Shown: positions 33,441-42,979, numbered from the stretch's first letter. The stretch: DNA of 64,000 nucleotides from Hydrogenophaga sp040372165 (GCF_040372165.1 NZ_BAABWG010000001.1:682001-746000); one strand, 5' to 3'. The notes: generated by a model not told the origin, from the sequence alone. A program made the numbers and translations.

Positions 33441-33468
33441 AAAGCCGCTGCGTTGGCAGCGGCTTTTA
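33441..33468. terminator. Bidirectional terminator between the dioxygenase and aminotransferase genes
   Basis: 11-bp stem AAAGCCGCTGC/GCAGCGGCTTT with loop GTTG, with A run before and T after, serving both convergent genes. Confidence 0.88.
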
Positions 33469-33492
33469 TCTGACAGGGCACCCGTCAACAGG

Positions 33493-34692
33493 TCAGGCCA
33501 CCACGGCGGCAATGGCCTTGCAGACGTGATCGATGTTCTTGCTGTTCAAAGCGGCAACGCACATGCGACCGGTGTCGGTGCCGTAAACGCCAAACTCGCT
33601 GCGCAGGCGCACCATCTGGTCTTTGGACAGGCCTGAATAGCTGAACATGCCTCGCTGGGTGGTGATAAAGCCCATGTCCTGCGTCACGCCGGCCGCTTTC
33701 AGGCCGTCGACCAGCTTCTGGCGCATTTCCTTGATGCGTACACGCATGCCGGCCAGCTCCTTCTCCCACATGTCGCGCAAGGCTGGCGTGCTCAGCACCT
33801 TGGTGACCACGGCACCACCATGGGTGGGCGGGTTGGAGTAGTTGGTGCGAATGACAATCTTCAGTTGGGACAATACCCGGCCAGCTTCTTCTTTGTCGGC
33901 GCACAGTACGGAGAGGGCACCGACGCGTTCGCCGTAGAGACTGAAGCTCTTGGAGAAAGACGTGGCGACGAGAAAGTTCAGGCCTGCTGCCGTGAACTTG
34001 CCGATCACAGCGCCGTCTTCGGCGATGCCGTCGCCGAAACCCTGATATGCCATGTCCAGGAACGGGGTCAGCTCACCCGCCTTGATGACCTCGATGACCT
34101 GGTCCCACTGTTCGGCAGTGATGTCGTAGCCGGTCGGGTTGTGGCAGCAGGCGTGCAGTACGACCACGGTGCCTGGTGCTGCGGCCTTGAGGTCGGCCAG
34201 CATGCCTTCGAAATTCACGCCGCGCTTCTCTGCGTCGTAGTAGGCGTAGGTCTCGACGGTGAATCCGGCGCGCATGAACAGCGCGCGGTGGTTTTCCCAG
34301 CTGGGGTCGGAAATCAGGACCTTGGCGGAGGGGTTGAGGCCACGCAGGAAGTCTGCGCCGACCTTCAGGCCGCCCGTTCCGCCGACGGCCTGGATGGTGG
34401 CAACACGGCCACTGCTGACCACGTCACTGCCAGCACCGAACACAAGATCCTTCACGGCGGCGTCGTAGGCCGCAATACCGTCGATGGGCAGGTAGCCCCG
34501 GGCGGCCGGTGTTTCCATCATGGCTTCCTCGGCCGCCTTCACGCAGTCAAGCAGAGGCAGTTTGCCTGCGTCGTCGAAGTACACACCGACGCCGAGGTTG
34601 ACCTTGTTGGGGTTGGTGTCAGCGGCAAATTGTTCATTCAGGCCCAGGATGGGGTCGCGGGGGGCCATTTCGACGGCGGAAAAGACAGACAT
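33493..34692 (-). CDS. tyrB: Aromatic-amino-acid / aspartate aminotransferase (class I)
   Basis: PLP enzyme of 399 aa, the size and start (MSVFSAVEMAPRDPILGLNEQFAADTNPNKVNLGVGVY) of E. coli AspC/TyrB. The PLP Lys lies in SFSKSFSLYGERVGAL, the Asn/Asp pair in HACCHNPTGYDIT and FLDMAYQGFGDG, and the carboxylate-binding Arg near FSYSGLSKDQMVRLR. Aspartate and aromatic amino acids cannot be told apart from sequence alone. Confidence 0.93.
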   Translation of the reverse strand: MSVFSAVEMAPRDPILGLNEQFAADTNPNKVNLGVGVYFDDAGKLPLLDCVKAAEEAMMETPAARGYLPIDGIAAYDAAVKDLVFGAGSDVVSSGRVATIQAVGGTGGLKVGADFLRGLNPSAKVLISDPSWENHRALFMRAGFTVETYAYYDAEKRGVNFEGMLADLKAAAPGTVVVLHACCHNPTGYDITAEQWDQVIEVIKAGELTPFLDMAYQGFGDGIAEDGAVIGKFTAAGLNFLVATSFSKSFSLYGERVGALSVLCADKEEAGRVLSQLKIVIRTNYSNPPTHGGAVVTKVLSTPALRDMWEKELAGMRVRIKEMRQKLVDGLKAAGVTQDMGFITTQRGMFSYSGLSKDQMVRLRSEFGVYGTDTGRMCVAALNSKNIDHVCKAIAAVVA

Positions 34693-34807
34693 GTTGATCC
34701 GGAGGAGGGAGGAGGTTAAGAGGAAGGAGGCGAAGCGGAATCCCGGGCCTGCGCCATCTGGAGAAATGGGGTAGTCTTTCGGGTTTCCCCTGAGATTTTA
34801 TCGTCCC

Positions 34808-36967
34808 ATGGCAACTTCCAAGCGCGCCCCCCGACAAAACCCAGCGCAAGCGTCTGAAGTCGACCACACCGCCGTGGCGGCGCCGGTAGATGTAGCTCCT
34901 CAGGAAGAGCCTCCTCAAGGGGAGTTTGTGGGTTTTCCCGACTCGCCGTTTGAGCTGTTCCAGCCGTTCCCACCTGCGGGCGACCAGCCCGAAGCCATTC
35001 GGCTGCTCACTGAAGGCATTGAAGACGGTGAGGTCTTTCAGACCCTGCTGGGTGTGACCGGCTCAGGCAAGACCTTCACCATGGCCAACGTGATTGCGCG
35101 ACTGGGGCGCCCGGCCATCATCTTTGCCCCGAACAAAACGCTCGCCGCGCAGCTCTACAGCGAGTTTCGCGAATTCTTCCCGCGCAACGCGGTCGAGTAC
35201 TTCGTCAGCTATTACGACTACTACCAGCCTGAAGCCTATGTGCCGCAGCGCGACCTGTTCATCGAAAAGGACAGCGCGATCAACGAGCACATCGAGCAGA
35301 TGCGGCTGTCCTGTACCAAGAGCATTCTGGAGCGCCGCGATGTGGTCATCGTGGCCACGGTCTCTGCCATCTACGGCATTGGCCGCCCGGAGGCTTACCA
35401 CCAGATGGTGCTCACCTTGCGGGAAGGCGACGAAGTAGGGCAGCGCGACCTGATCGCCCAGCTCGTGCGCATGCAATACGCCCGCAATGACCATGACTTC
35501 TCCCGTGGCTCGTTCCGGGTGCGTGGCGACACCATCGACATCTTCCCGGCCGAGCACTCCGAGATGGCGGTGCGGGTCGAGCTGTTCGACGATGAGGTCG
35601 AAACCCTCCAGTTGTTCGATCCCCTCACCGGCAGGGTCAAGCAAAAGCTCAAGCGATTTACCGTTTTCCCCAGCAGTCACTATGTGACCCCGCGCGAGCA
35701 GGTGGTCAAGGCGGTGGAGTCCATCAAGGACGAGCTGGACCAGCGCCTCAAGGAACTGGTGGGCATGGGCAAGCTCGTTGAAGCCCAGCGACTGGAGCAG
35801 CGCACCCGCTTCGATCTGGAAATGCTCAGCGAGGTGGGTCACTGCAAAGGCATCGAGAACTACTCGCGCCACCTGGCGGGCAGTCTGCCGGGCGAGCCAC
35901 CGGCCACCTTGACGGACTATCTGCCGCGGGACGCCATCATGTTCCTGGACGAGAGCCACCAGATGATCGGGCAGCTCAACGCCATGTACAACGGCGACCG
36001 CCAGCGCAAGACCACCTTGGTCGAGTACGGGTTCCGTCTGCCCAGTGCGCTGGACAACCGGCCGCTCAAATTCGAGGAGTTCGAGCAGAGGATGCGCCAG
36101 TGCGTGTTTGTCTCCGCCACGCCCGCCGACTATGAGAAAAACCATGCCGGTCAGGTGGTGGAGCAGGTGGTGCGGCCCACGGGCCTGGTCGACCCGGTGG
36201 TGGAGGTGCGCCCTGCTACCCACCAGGTGGACGATGTCCTGCAGGAAATCCACAGCCGAGTGGAGCAAGGCGAACGCGTTCTGATCACGGTATTGACCAA
36301 GCGCATGGCTGAACAGCTCACCGACTACCTGGCAGAAAACGGGGTCAAGGTGCGCTACCTGCACTCGGATGTCGACACGGTTGAACGGGTCGAAATCATC
36401 CGGGACCTGCGCATCGGTACCTTTGACGTGGTGGTGGGGATCAACTTGCTGCGCGAGGGTCTGGACATCCCGGAGGTTTCGCTGGTTGCCATTCTGGACG
36501 CCGACAAGGAGGGCTTTCTCCGTGCCGAGCGCAGCCTGATACAGACCATTGGCCGTGCCGCCCGAAACCTCAACGGGAAGGCCATCCTGTATGCAGACCG
36601 CATGACCGAGTCGATGAAGAAAGCCATCGGCGAGACCGAGCGACGCCGTGCCAAACAGATGGCCTTCAACGAAGAAAACGGCATCACCCCGAAGGGGGTT
36701 GTCAAACGCATCAAGGACCTGATCGACGGGGTCTACAGCGAAAAGGCCGGGGAAGAGGCAGAGCGACTGGCCAACCAGGCACAGGCCCGCGAGCAGGCCG
36801 AGGCCCTGAGCGAGAAGGATCTGGCCAAAGAGATCAAGCGCATCGAGAAGCAAATGCTCGAGCACGCCCGAAATCTGGAGTTCGAACAGGCGGCCCGGCT
36901 GCGCGATCAGCTACACGAACTCAAGCAACGTGTGCTTGGCGCACCGGGGTCCGACGCACCTGTCTGA
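34808..36967 (+). CDS. uvrB: UvrABC excision nuclease subunit B
   Basis: DNA repair helicase-like damage verifier of 719 aa. Walker A is GVTGSGKT, the beta-hairpin region YYDYYQPEAYVP, the DEAD-like DESHQM, and the C-terminal UVR motif (EIKRIEKQMLEHARNLEFEQAARLRDQL-type) for UvrC contact. Compared with E. coli (673 aa) there are about 45 extra, disordered N-terminal residues rich in Pro, Ala and Glu. It is divergent from the aminotransferase. Confidence 0.97.
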   Translation: MATSKRAPRQNPAQASEVDHTAVAAPVDVAPQEEPPQGEFVGFPDSPFELFQPFPPAGDQPEAIRLLTEGIEDGEVFQTLLGVTGSGKTFTMANVIARLGRPAIIFAPNKTLAAQLYSEFREFFPRNAVEYFVSYYDYYQPEAYVPQRDLFIEKDSAINEHIEQMRLSCTKSILERRDVVIVATVSAIYGIGRPEAYHQMVLTLREGDEVGQRDLIAQLVRMQYARNDHDFSRGSFRVRGDTIDIFPAEHSEMAVRVELFDDEVETLQLFDPLTGRVKQKLKRFTVFPSSHYVTPREQVVKAVESIKDELDQRLKELVGMGKLVEAQRLEQRTRFDLEMLSEVGHCKGIENYSRHLAGSLPGEPPATLTDYLPRDAIMFLDESHQMIGQLNAMYNGDRQRKTTLVEYGFRLPSALDNRPLKFEEFEQRMRQCVFVSATPADYEKNHAGQVVEQVVRPTGLVDPVVEVRPATHQVDDVLQEIHSRVEQGERVLITVLTKRMAEQLTDYLAENGVKVRYLHSDVDTVERVEIIRDLRIGTFDVVVGINLLREGLDIPEVSLVAILDADKEGFLRAERSLIQTIGRAARNLNGKAILYADRMTESMKKAIGETERRRAKQMAFNEENGITPKGVVKRIKDLIDGVYSEKAGEEAERLANQAQAREQAEALSEKDLAKEIKRIEKQMLEHARNLEFEQAARLRDQLHELKQRVLGAPGSDAPV

Positions 36968-36993
36968 GCGGTACCAAACCGTTCACTTTTGAC

Positions 36994-37018
36994 TTAGCCG
37001 ACAAAAGCAGTCGGACTT
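36994..37018 (+). promoter_or_regulatory. IscR type-1 binding box 1
   Basis: TTAGCCGAC-AAAAGC-AGTCGGACTT fits the IscR [2Fe-2S] box (ATASYYGACTRWWWYAGTCRRSTAT) well in both half sites. It covers the -35 region of the iscR promoter. Confidence 0.75.
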
Positions 37019-37022
37019 TTGC

Positions 37023-37028
37023 TATAAT
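37023..37028 (+). promoter_or_regulatory. -10 element of the isc operon promoter
   Basis: TATAAT; CCGACA at 36998-37003 (19-base spacing) could act as -35. Both lie in IscR boxes, so IscR should block polymerase. Confidence 0.65.
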
Positions 37029-37048
37029 CGACAAAAACAGTCGGGAAC
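37024..37048 (+). promoter_or_regulatory. IscR type-1 binding box 2
   Basis: ATAATCGAC-AAAAAC-AGTCGGGAAC starts inside the -10 element, 30 bases (about three helix turns) after box 1. Confidence 0.75.
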
Positions 37049-37171
37049 ACTTCTGTCGGAGGCCACCTCACGGTGGTCGGGCGGGTGGAAAAGCAGGGCA
37101 GCATGCCGTGTCATCGCTGCCCTTCTGGTAACACGACAGTGACTATAGCCAGTCAATAAAAGGAGCTTGTA

Positions 37172-37714
37172 ATGCGCCTCACGACCAAAGGCCGCTTTGC
37201 GGTCACCGCCATGATCGATCTGGCCCTGCGCCAGAACAATGGTCCCGTCACGCTCGCCGCGATCAGCCAGCGTCAGCAAATTTCGCTCTCCTACCTGGAG
37301 CAGCTCTTCGGCAAGTTGCGCCGCCATGAGCTGGTGGAGTCCACCCGCGGGCCGGGCGGAGGCTACTCGCTCGGACGCAAGCCCGAGAGCATCACCGTGG
37401 CTGACATCATCGTCTCGGTCGACGAGCCCATCGACGCCACCCAGTGCGGCGGCAAGGAAAACTGCCTGGGCGAAGGCAACCGTTGCATGACGCACGAGCT
37501 CTGGGCCACGCTCAACGCCAAGATGGTGGACTTCCTCGACTCGGTCACCTTGCAGTCACTGGTCGACGACCAGATCGCCAAAGGCGTAGTGGTCGAAAGC
37601 GCGCCCACCATCAAAAAGGCCATCTCCAGTGCACCGGTCGTCAAGCCGATCCGGGTGAACGCGCCGAACTCGGTGTTTGCGCTGGGCGGCATGGCCGCTG
37701 GCTCCAGCAAGTGA
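37172..37714 (+). CDS. iscR: Iron-sulfur cluster regulator IscR
   Basis: Rrf2-type winged-helix repressor of 180 aa. The three cluster-ligand Cys are at 92, 98 and 104 (CGGKENCLGEGNRC) with the ligand His following (MTH). With a [2Fe-2S] cluster it represses its own operon. AAAGGAG lies before the ATG. About 145 bases of leader separate it from the -10 element. The C-terminal 30 residues are Ala/Pro-rich and extend past the E. coli end. Confidence 0.96.
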   Translation: MRLTTKGRFAVTAMIDLALRQNNGPVTLAAISQRQQISLSYLEQLFGKLRRHELVESTRGPGGGYSLGRKPESITVADIIVSVDEPIDATQCGGKENCLGEGNRCMTHELWATLNAKMVDFLDSVTLQSLVDDQIAKGVVVESAPTIKKAISSAPVVKPIRVNAPNSVFALGGMAAGSSK

Positions 37715-37808
37715 CCGGCGACCTCTGGCGCTCTTCGGGCGCCAGATTGCTCAGCCAAGACAAAAGAACCGACAAAGACAGCCCCACAACCCTGACAGAT
37801 TCATCGTC

Positions 37809-39029
37809 ATGAGCTCCACTCCACATTTCCCTGTCTATATGGACTACAGCGCCACCAACCCCTGCGATCCGCGGGTGGTGGATGCCATGATTCCCTGGTT
37901 GCGTGAGCACTTTGGCAACCCGGCTTCCCGCAGTCATGCCTGGGGATGGGAGGCTGAAAAGGCGGTCGAGAACGCTCGTGCTCAGGTGGCCGACCTCATC
38001 GGCGCTGATCCGCGCGAAATCGTCTGGACCAGCGGTGCCACCGAATCCGACAACCTCGCCCTCAAGGGCGCGGCGCACTTCTACCAGTCCAAGGGCAAGC
38101 ACCTGATCACGGTCAAAACCGAACACAAAGCCGTGCTCGACACTTGCCGCGAGCTGGAGCGCCAGGGCTTTGAAGTGACCTACATGGACGTCAAAGACGA
38201 CGGCCTGCTGGACCTCGACGCTTTCAAGGCCGCTATTCGCCCAGACACCATTCTGGCCAGCGTCATGTTCGTCAACAACGAGATTGGCGTCATCCAGGAC
38301 ATCGCCGCCATCGGTGCCATCTGCCGAGAGAAAGGCGTGATCTTCCACGTCGACGCAGCACAGGCCACCGGGCGTGTCGATATCGACCTCAAAACCCTGC
38401 CGGTCGACCTCATGAGCCTGACTGCTCACAAGGTCTATGGCCCCAAGGGTATTGGCGCGCTGTACGTTCGCCGCAAGCCTCGTATCCGCCTGGAAGCCCA
38501 GATGCACGGCGGTGGCCACGAGCGCGGCATGCGCTCCGGCACCTTGCCCACGCACCAGTGTGTCGGCATGGGGATGGCTTACGCCATTGCCAAGGCAGAA
38601 ATGCACGACGAGAACAAGCGCATCAAGGCCTTGCATGACCGCATGCTCGCCGGCCTCAAAGATGTGGAGCAGGTGTTCATCAACGGTCATGAAGACCAGC
38701 GTGTGCCACACAACCTGAACATGAGCTTCAACTACGTCGAAGGCGAATCGCTCATCATGGGCATCAAGGGCCTGGCGGTGTCGTCTGGCTCTGCCTGTAC
38801 GTCGGCCAGTCTGGAGCCCAGCTACGTGTTGCGTGCCCTTGGACGCAGCGACGAACTCGCTCACAGCAGCCTGCGCATGACCATCGGCCGCTGGACCACC
38901 GAAGAAGAGATCGACTACGCCGTCAACACCATCAAGGAAAACGTGGCCAAGCTGCGCGAGCTCTCTCCCCTGTGGGAGATGTACAAGGACGGCATCGATC
39001 TCTCCACCATCCAGTGGGCTGCGCACTGA
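37809..39029 (+). CDS. iscS: Cysteine desulfurase IscS
   Basis: PLP enzyme of 406 aa that frees sulfur from cysteine for Fe-S clusters and tRNA thiolation. PLP Lys208 lies in LTAHKVYGPKG and the persulfide Cys330 in SSGSACTSASLEPSYVL. ATG 37809 gives the family start PVYMDYSATNPCDPRVVDAM. Confidence 0.97.
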   Translation: MSSTPHFPVYMDYSATNPCDPRVVDAMIPWLREHFGNPASRSHAWGWEAEKAVENARAQVADLIGADPREIVWTSGATESDNLALKGAAHFYQSKGKHLITVKTEHKAVLDTCRELERQGFEVTYMDVKDDGLLDLDAFKAAIRPDTILASVMFVNNEIGVIQDIAAIGAICREKGVIFHVDAAQATGRVDIDLKTLPVDLMSLTAHKVYGPKGIGALYVRRKPRIRLEAQMHGGGHERGMRSGTLPTHQCVGMGMAYAIAKAEMHDENKRIKALHDRMLAGLKDVEQVFINGHEDQRVPHNLNMSFNYVEGESLIMGIKGLAVSSGSACTSASLEPSYVLRALGRSDELAHSSLRMTIGRWTTEEEIDYAVNTIKENVAKLRELSPLWEMYKDGIDLSTIQWAAH

Positions 39030-39113
39030 TCCTGCTTGCCCAGAACACGCAGATTGAATTGATTTGACACGCGCCGGAAGCAATTGTCCCCCGGCTGGTG
39101 AAAGGAAACGAAC

Positions 39114-39500
39114 ATGGCTTACTCAGAAAAAGTCGTTGACCACTACGAAAACCCCCGCAATGTCGGCTCTTTCGACAAGGGCGACGACACCGTTGGCACC
39201 GGCATGGTGGGAGCCCCCGCCTGTGGTGACGTCATGAAGCTGCAGATCAAGGTCAACAGCGAGACCGGCGTGATCGAAGACGCACGCTTCAAGACCTACG
39301 GTTGTGGTTCTGCCATCGCTTCTTCGTCGCTCGTGACCGAATGGGTCAAGGGCAAGACGCTGGATGAGGCGGCGGGGCTCAAGAACAGCACCATCGCTGA
39401 AGAGCTGGAACTGCCGCCGGTGAAAGTGCATTGCTCCATCCTCGCTGAAGACGCCATCAAGGCCGCCATCGACGACTACCGCAAGAAGCACACCGGCTGA
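39114..39500 (+). CDS. iscU: Iron-sulfur scaffold protein IscU
   Basis: Scaffold of 128 aa on which [2Fe-2S] clusters are built by IscS. The three Cys are in GAPACGDVMKLQI, KTYGCGSAIASS and KVHCSILAEDAIKAAI; the LPPVKVHC segment is the HscA-recognised motif. GAAAGGA precedes the ATG. Confidence 0.97.
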   Translation: MAYSEKVVDHYENPRNVGSFDKGDDTVGTGMVGAPACGDVMKLQIKVNSETGVIEDARFKTYGCGSAIASSSLVTEWVKGKTLDEAAGLKNSTIAEELELPPVKVHCSILAEDAIKAAIDDYRKKHTG

Positions 39501-39547
39501 TCGGGCGTTTGTATCTCGTTCAGCCCGGCCAACAGAAAAAAGAAACC

Positions 39548-39871
39548 ATGTCCATCACGATTTCCGATTCAGCTGCCCGTCACGTCAACCGGTACCTTGC
39601 CAAGCGAGGCAAGGGCATTGGTGTTCGCCTTGGTGTCAAGACCACCGGATGCTCCGGCCTGGCCTACAAGATCGAATACGCGGACGAATCAGCACCGGAG
39701 GACATCGTGTTCGAGGACAACGGTGTCAAGGTGCTGGTGGACCCCAAGAGCCTGCCGTACATCGATGGCACGCAGCTGGACTTCGTGCGAGAGGGCCTCA
39801 ACGAGGGCTTTCGCTTCAACAATCCCAACGAGCGTGACCGCTGTGGCTGCGGTGAGAGCTTCCGCGTCTGA
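39548..39871 (+). CDS. iscA: A-type iron-sulfur carrier IscA
   Basis: Carrier of 107 aa with Cys35-type GCSGLAY and the C-terminal CGCGESF pair. The start at 39548 gives the standard MSITISDSAARHV N-terminus; an upstream frame extension lacks support. Confidence 0.96.
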   Translation: MSITISDSAARHVNRYLAKRGKGIGVRLGVKTTGCSGLAYKIEYADESAPEDIVFEDNGVKVLVDPKSLPYIDGTQLDFVREGLNEGFRFNNPNERDRCGCGESFRV

Positions 39872-39891
39872 CGCTTCGCGGCTCCACTGAC

Positions 39892-40410
39892 ATGAACCTT
39901 CAGTCCAACGACTTCGAACTGTTTGATTTGCCTCAGGTCTTCGGCCTGGACCGGCAGCAGCTCGACGAACGCTGGAAGCAGCTGCAACGTGAAGTCCACC
40001 CCGACCGTCACACCACGGCCGATGCGCAAACCCAGCGTCAGGCCATGCAATGGTCGGTGCGCATCAATGAGGCCTATCAACGACTCAAAGATCCGCTCAA
40101 GCGCGCCACCTACCTCTGTGAGCTCAACGGGCAGGCCGTGGATGCGGAGAGCAACACCAGCATGCCGCCTGAGTTTCTGATGCAACAGATGGAGTGGCGT
40201 GAAGCGCTGGAAGAGGCGGATGGCGTTGAGCAAATGGAGTCCCTGGCAGACGAAGTGGCCGCCAGACGCCGCAGCATGCTCAATGACATGGGCAGGCTCG
40301 CTGACGATGAACACGACTTTGCCAGTCTGGCGCAGCAGGTGCGGGCAATGATGTTCGTACAGCGTTTCGCTCAGGACGTGGACAACCGGCTGGAGCAGAT
40401 GGACGCCTGA
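39892..40410 (+). CDS. hscB: Fe-S assembly co-chaperone HscB
   Basis: J-domain protein of 172 aa that brings IscU to HscA and triggers its ATPase. The HPD motif is in EVHPDRHT; the C-terminal three-helix part (LMQQMEWREALEEADGVEQMESL) binds IscU. Confidence 0.94.
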   Translation: MNLQSNDFELFDLPQVFGLDRQQLDERWKQLQREVHPDRHTTADAQTQRQAMQWSVRINEAYQRLKDPLKRATYLCELNGQAVDAESNTSMPPEFLMQQMEWREALEEADGVEQMESLADEVAARRRSMLNDMGRLADDEHDFASLAQQVRAMMFVQRFAQDVDNRLEQMDA

Positions 40411-40477
40411 AGCTCATACGGAGTGAGTGAGAGGGTGGCGCCTGCGTTCAGCAGACCCTAAAGAATTCAGAGTTTTC

Positions 40478-42367
40478 ATGGCACTTCTGCAGATTTCCGA
40501 ACCCGGACAGTCTCTCGACCCCCATCAGCGCCGCGTGGCAGTGGGCATCGATCTGGGTACGACGCACTCCCTGGTGGCTTCGGTGCGCCATGGCGTGGCC
40601 GAATGCCTGCCCGACGAACAGGGCAAGGTCATTCTGCCCAGCGTGGTTCGCTACCTCGATCCGGCGCAAGGTGGGGCAGGCCGCCAGATCGGTCATGACG
40701 CGCTCTCTGCACAAGCCCAAGACCCTGCCAACACCATCAGCTCGGTCAAACGCCTCATGGGCCGCACGCGTGCCCAGGTGGCCGATGTGGAGAAGCTCTC
40801 CTATGATGTCGTTGATGCCGATGGCATGGCTGTGGTCAAGACGGTGGCCGGCAACAAGACCCCCATGGAGGTCAGTGCCGAGATCCTGGCCACACTTCGC
40901 TTTCGAGCAGAAGACAGCTTTGACGATGACCTGTTCGGCGCCGTGATCACGGTGCCAGCCTATTTTGATGACGCACAGCGTCAGGCCACCAAGGATGCGG
41001 CCCAGCTCGCTGGCATCGAAGTGCTGCGGCTGATCAACGAACCCACTGCTGCAGCCATCGCCTATGGGCTGGACAACGGGGCGGAAGGTGTCTACGCCAT
41101 TTACGATCTCGGTGGAGGCACTTTCGATGTGTCCATTCTTCGTCTGACACAAGGCGTGTTTGAGGTGCTGGCAACGGGCGGGGATTCCGCACTTGGTGGC
41201 GACGATTACGACCAGGCGCTTGCCGCCTGGGTGCTGGAGCAGGCTGGTCAGGGCGCTGGTGCGCTCGATGCATCGGACCGTGCCCGACTTCACCGCGAAG
41301 CGCGCCGGGTCAAGGAGGCGCTCTCCGGCGAAGACGTGGAGAGCGAGACCTTCGCGGTGAACTTGTCTTCCGGTACTGCCATCGGGCAAGCCGTGACGCC
41401 AGGCGAGTTCGAGTCGTGCACCAAACCCCTGACCGATCGCACCATGCGCGCTGTGCGCAAGGTGCTGCGCGATGCCGATGTGGACGCGCAGGACATCAAG
41501 GGCGTGGTTCTGGTGGGCGGCTCCACTCGCATGCCGGTGATTCGTCGCACGGTGGGTGAGTTCTTTGGCCAGACGCCGCTGACCAATCTCAACCCGGACG
41601 AAGTGGTTGCCCTGGGTGCTGCCATCCAGGCCAACGCGCTGGCCGGCAACAGTCAGGAAGGTGACCTGCTGCTGCTCGACGTCATCCCACTGTCCCTTGG
41701 CATTGAAACCATGGGAGGGCTGGTCGAACGCATCGTCCCGCGCAACAGCACCATCCCGACCGCACTGGCTCAGGACTTCACCACCTATCAGGACGGCCAG
41801 ACCGCCATGTCGCTGCATGTGGTTCAAGGCGAGCGCGATCTGGTGGCTGATTGCCGCAGCCTCGCCAAATTCACACTCCGCGGCATTCCTCCCATGGCCG
41901 CCGGTGCAGCCCGCATTCGGGTGACCTTTACTGTCGATGCCGACGGCTTGCTGTCGGTTGCCGCCAAGGAGCAGATCTCGGGCGTCGAAGCCAGCATCGA
42001 AGTCAAGCCGTCCTATGGCCTGAGCGACGAGCAGATCGCCAGCATGCTGCAAGAGAGCTTTGCCACGGCGGAAGAAGACATGGCTGCTCGGGCAGTGGTG
42101 GAAGCTCGCGTGGACGGTCAGCGCATGATTGTGGCCACCCAGAGCGCACTGACGGCCGACGCCGGCCTGCTCAGCGAGAAAGAGCGGCAGAACATCGACG
42201 AACGCATGAAAGTGCTGCAGGCATTTCTCGACAATCAGGCAGCTTCAGCTGCCGAGATCGAAGCCGCCACCGAGTCACTGGCCAAAGGCACCGAGGCCTT
42301 TGCCGCCATGCGCATGAACAAGGGCATCCAGCAAGCACTCTCTGGCCGCAAGGTTGAAGAAGTCTGA
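40478..42367 (+). CDS. hscA: Hsp70-family Fe-S assembly chaperone HscA
   Basis: Specialised Hsp70 of 629 aa. ATPase motifs are VGIDLGTTHSLVA, IYDLGGGTFDVSIL and VVLVGGSTRMP; the substrate domain has VIPLSLGIETMGGLVERIVPRNSTIP. It releases clusters from IscU. The start at 40478 (MALLQISEPGQS) matches the family. Confidence 0.96.
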   Translation: MALLQISEPGQSLDPHQRRVAVGIDLGTTHSLVASVRHGVAECLPDEQGKVILPSVVRYLDPAQGGAGRQIGHDALSAQAQDPANTISSVKRLMGRTRAQVADVEKLSYDVVDADGMAVVKTVAGNKTPMEVSAEILATLRFRAEDSFDDDLFGAVITVPAYFDDAQRQATKDAAQLAGIEVLRLINEPTAAAIAYGLDNGAEGVYAIYDLGGGTFDVSILRLTQGVFEVLATGGDSALGGDDYDQALAAWVLEQAGQGAGALDASDRARLHREARRVKEALSGEDVESETFAVNLSSGTAIGQAVTPGEFESCTKPLTDRTMRAVRKVLRDADVDAQDIKGVVLVGGSTRMPVIRRTVGEFFGQTPLTNLNPDEVVALGAAIQANALAGNSQEGDLLLLDVIPLSLGIETMGGLVERIVPRNSTIPTALAQDFTTYQDGQTAMSLHVVQGERDLVADCRSLAKFTLRGIPPMAAGAARIRVTFTVDADGLLSVAAKEQISGVEASIEVKPSYGLSDEQIASMLQESFATAEEDMAARAVVEARVDGQRMIVATQSALTADAGLLSEKERQNIDERMKVLQAFLDNQAASAAEIEAATESLAKGTEAFAAMRMNKGIQQALSGRKVEEV

Positions 42368-42410
42368 GAGCCGCTGTTGACGCCACGCAATAGAACACAC
42401 CATCCAGAAA

Positions 42411-42749
42411 ATGCCCAAGATCAAGATTCTTCCCCACGCAGAGCTGCTTCCTGAAGGTGGCGTGATCGAAGCCCCCGCAGGGACGTCCATTTGCGAAGCT
42501 CTGCTCGACAACGACATCCACATCGAGCACGCATGCGAAATGAGCTGCGCCTGCACCACCTGCCACGTGGTCGTGCGCGAGGGCTTCAACAGCTTGGACG
42601 ACGCCGAAGAAGAGGAAGAAGATCTGCTCGACCGAGCCTGGGGTCTGGAGCCCAATTCCCGTCTGTCCTGCCAGGCCATCCTCGCCCAGCAAGACCTGAC
42701 GATCGAGATTCCGAAGTACACGATCAATCACGCAAAAGAGAACCATTGA
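42411..42749 (+). CDS. fdx: [2Fe-2S] ferredoxin of the Isc system
   Basis: Adrenodoxin-type ferredoxin of 112 aa that gives electrons to cluster assembly. Ligands are in CEMSCACTTCHVVV and a later CQAIL. It is the last isc gene here; iscX, which ends the operon in E. coli, is absent and the inverted repeat follows. Confidence 0.95.
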   Translation: MPKIKILPHAELLPEGGVIEAPAGTSICEALLDNDIHIEHACEMSCACTTCHVVVREGFNSLDDAEEEEEDLLDRAWGLEPNSRLSCQAILAQQDLTIEIPKYTINHAKENH

Positions 42750-42758
42750 GAATTTTGG

Positions 42759-42823
42759 CCCCCACGCTCCGCCGCTGACGCGGGTCGCTGCCCCCCGAGG
42801 GGGCGCGTTTCACCTTGGGGCGG
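42759..42823. repeat. Long inverted repeat, left arm
   Basis: About 65 bases beginning CCCCCACGCTCCGCCGCTG. The first 46 bases match the reverse complement of the right arm at 45 positions; the outer and inner ends (CTTGGGGCGG) also match. Confidence 0.85.
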
Positions 42824-42903
42824 ACCGGCGGTGAAACTGCTGGCGTTGATTGAAACCTCGCTTGAAGTAGCGCATCAAGACCGCTAACCGATCCGGCGCA
42901 GGG
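42824..42903. other. Spacer of the long inverted repeat
   Basis: 80 bases with no gene and no recognised signal lie between the two arms. Confidence 0.5.
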
Positions 42904-42967
42904 CCGCCCCAAGCCGGATCAGCCCCCTCTGGGGGCAGCGACCCGCGTCAGCGGCGGAGCGTGGGGG
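42904..42967. repeat. Long inverted repeat, right arm
   Basis: Mirror copy of 42759-42823, ending 12 bases before the dnaQ start, so the dnaQ promoter or leader must lie within the repeat. Confidence 0.85.
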
Positions 42968-42979
42968 TACACTGCTTTC

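Noticed and set aside
35063..36865. 600-codon minus-strand frame
   Set aside because: Antisense shadow of uvrB.
42759..42967. Insertion sequence
   Set aside because: No transposase frame between the arms and no target duplication visible; kept only as an inverted repeat.
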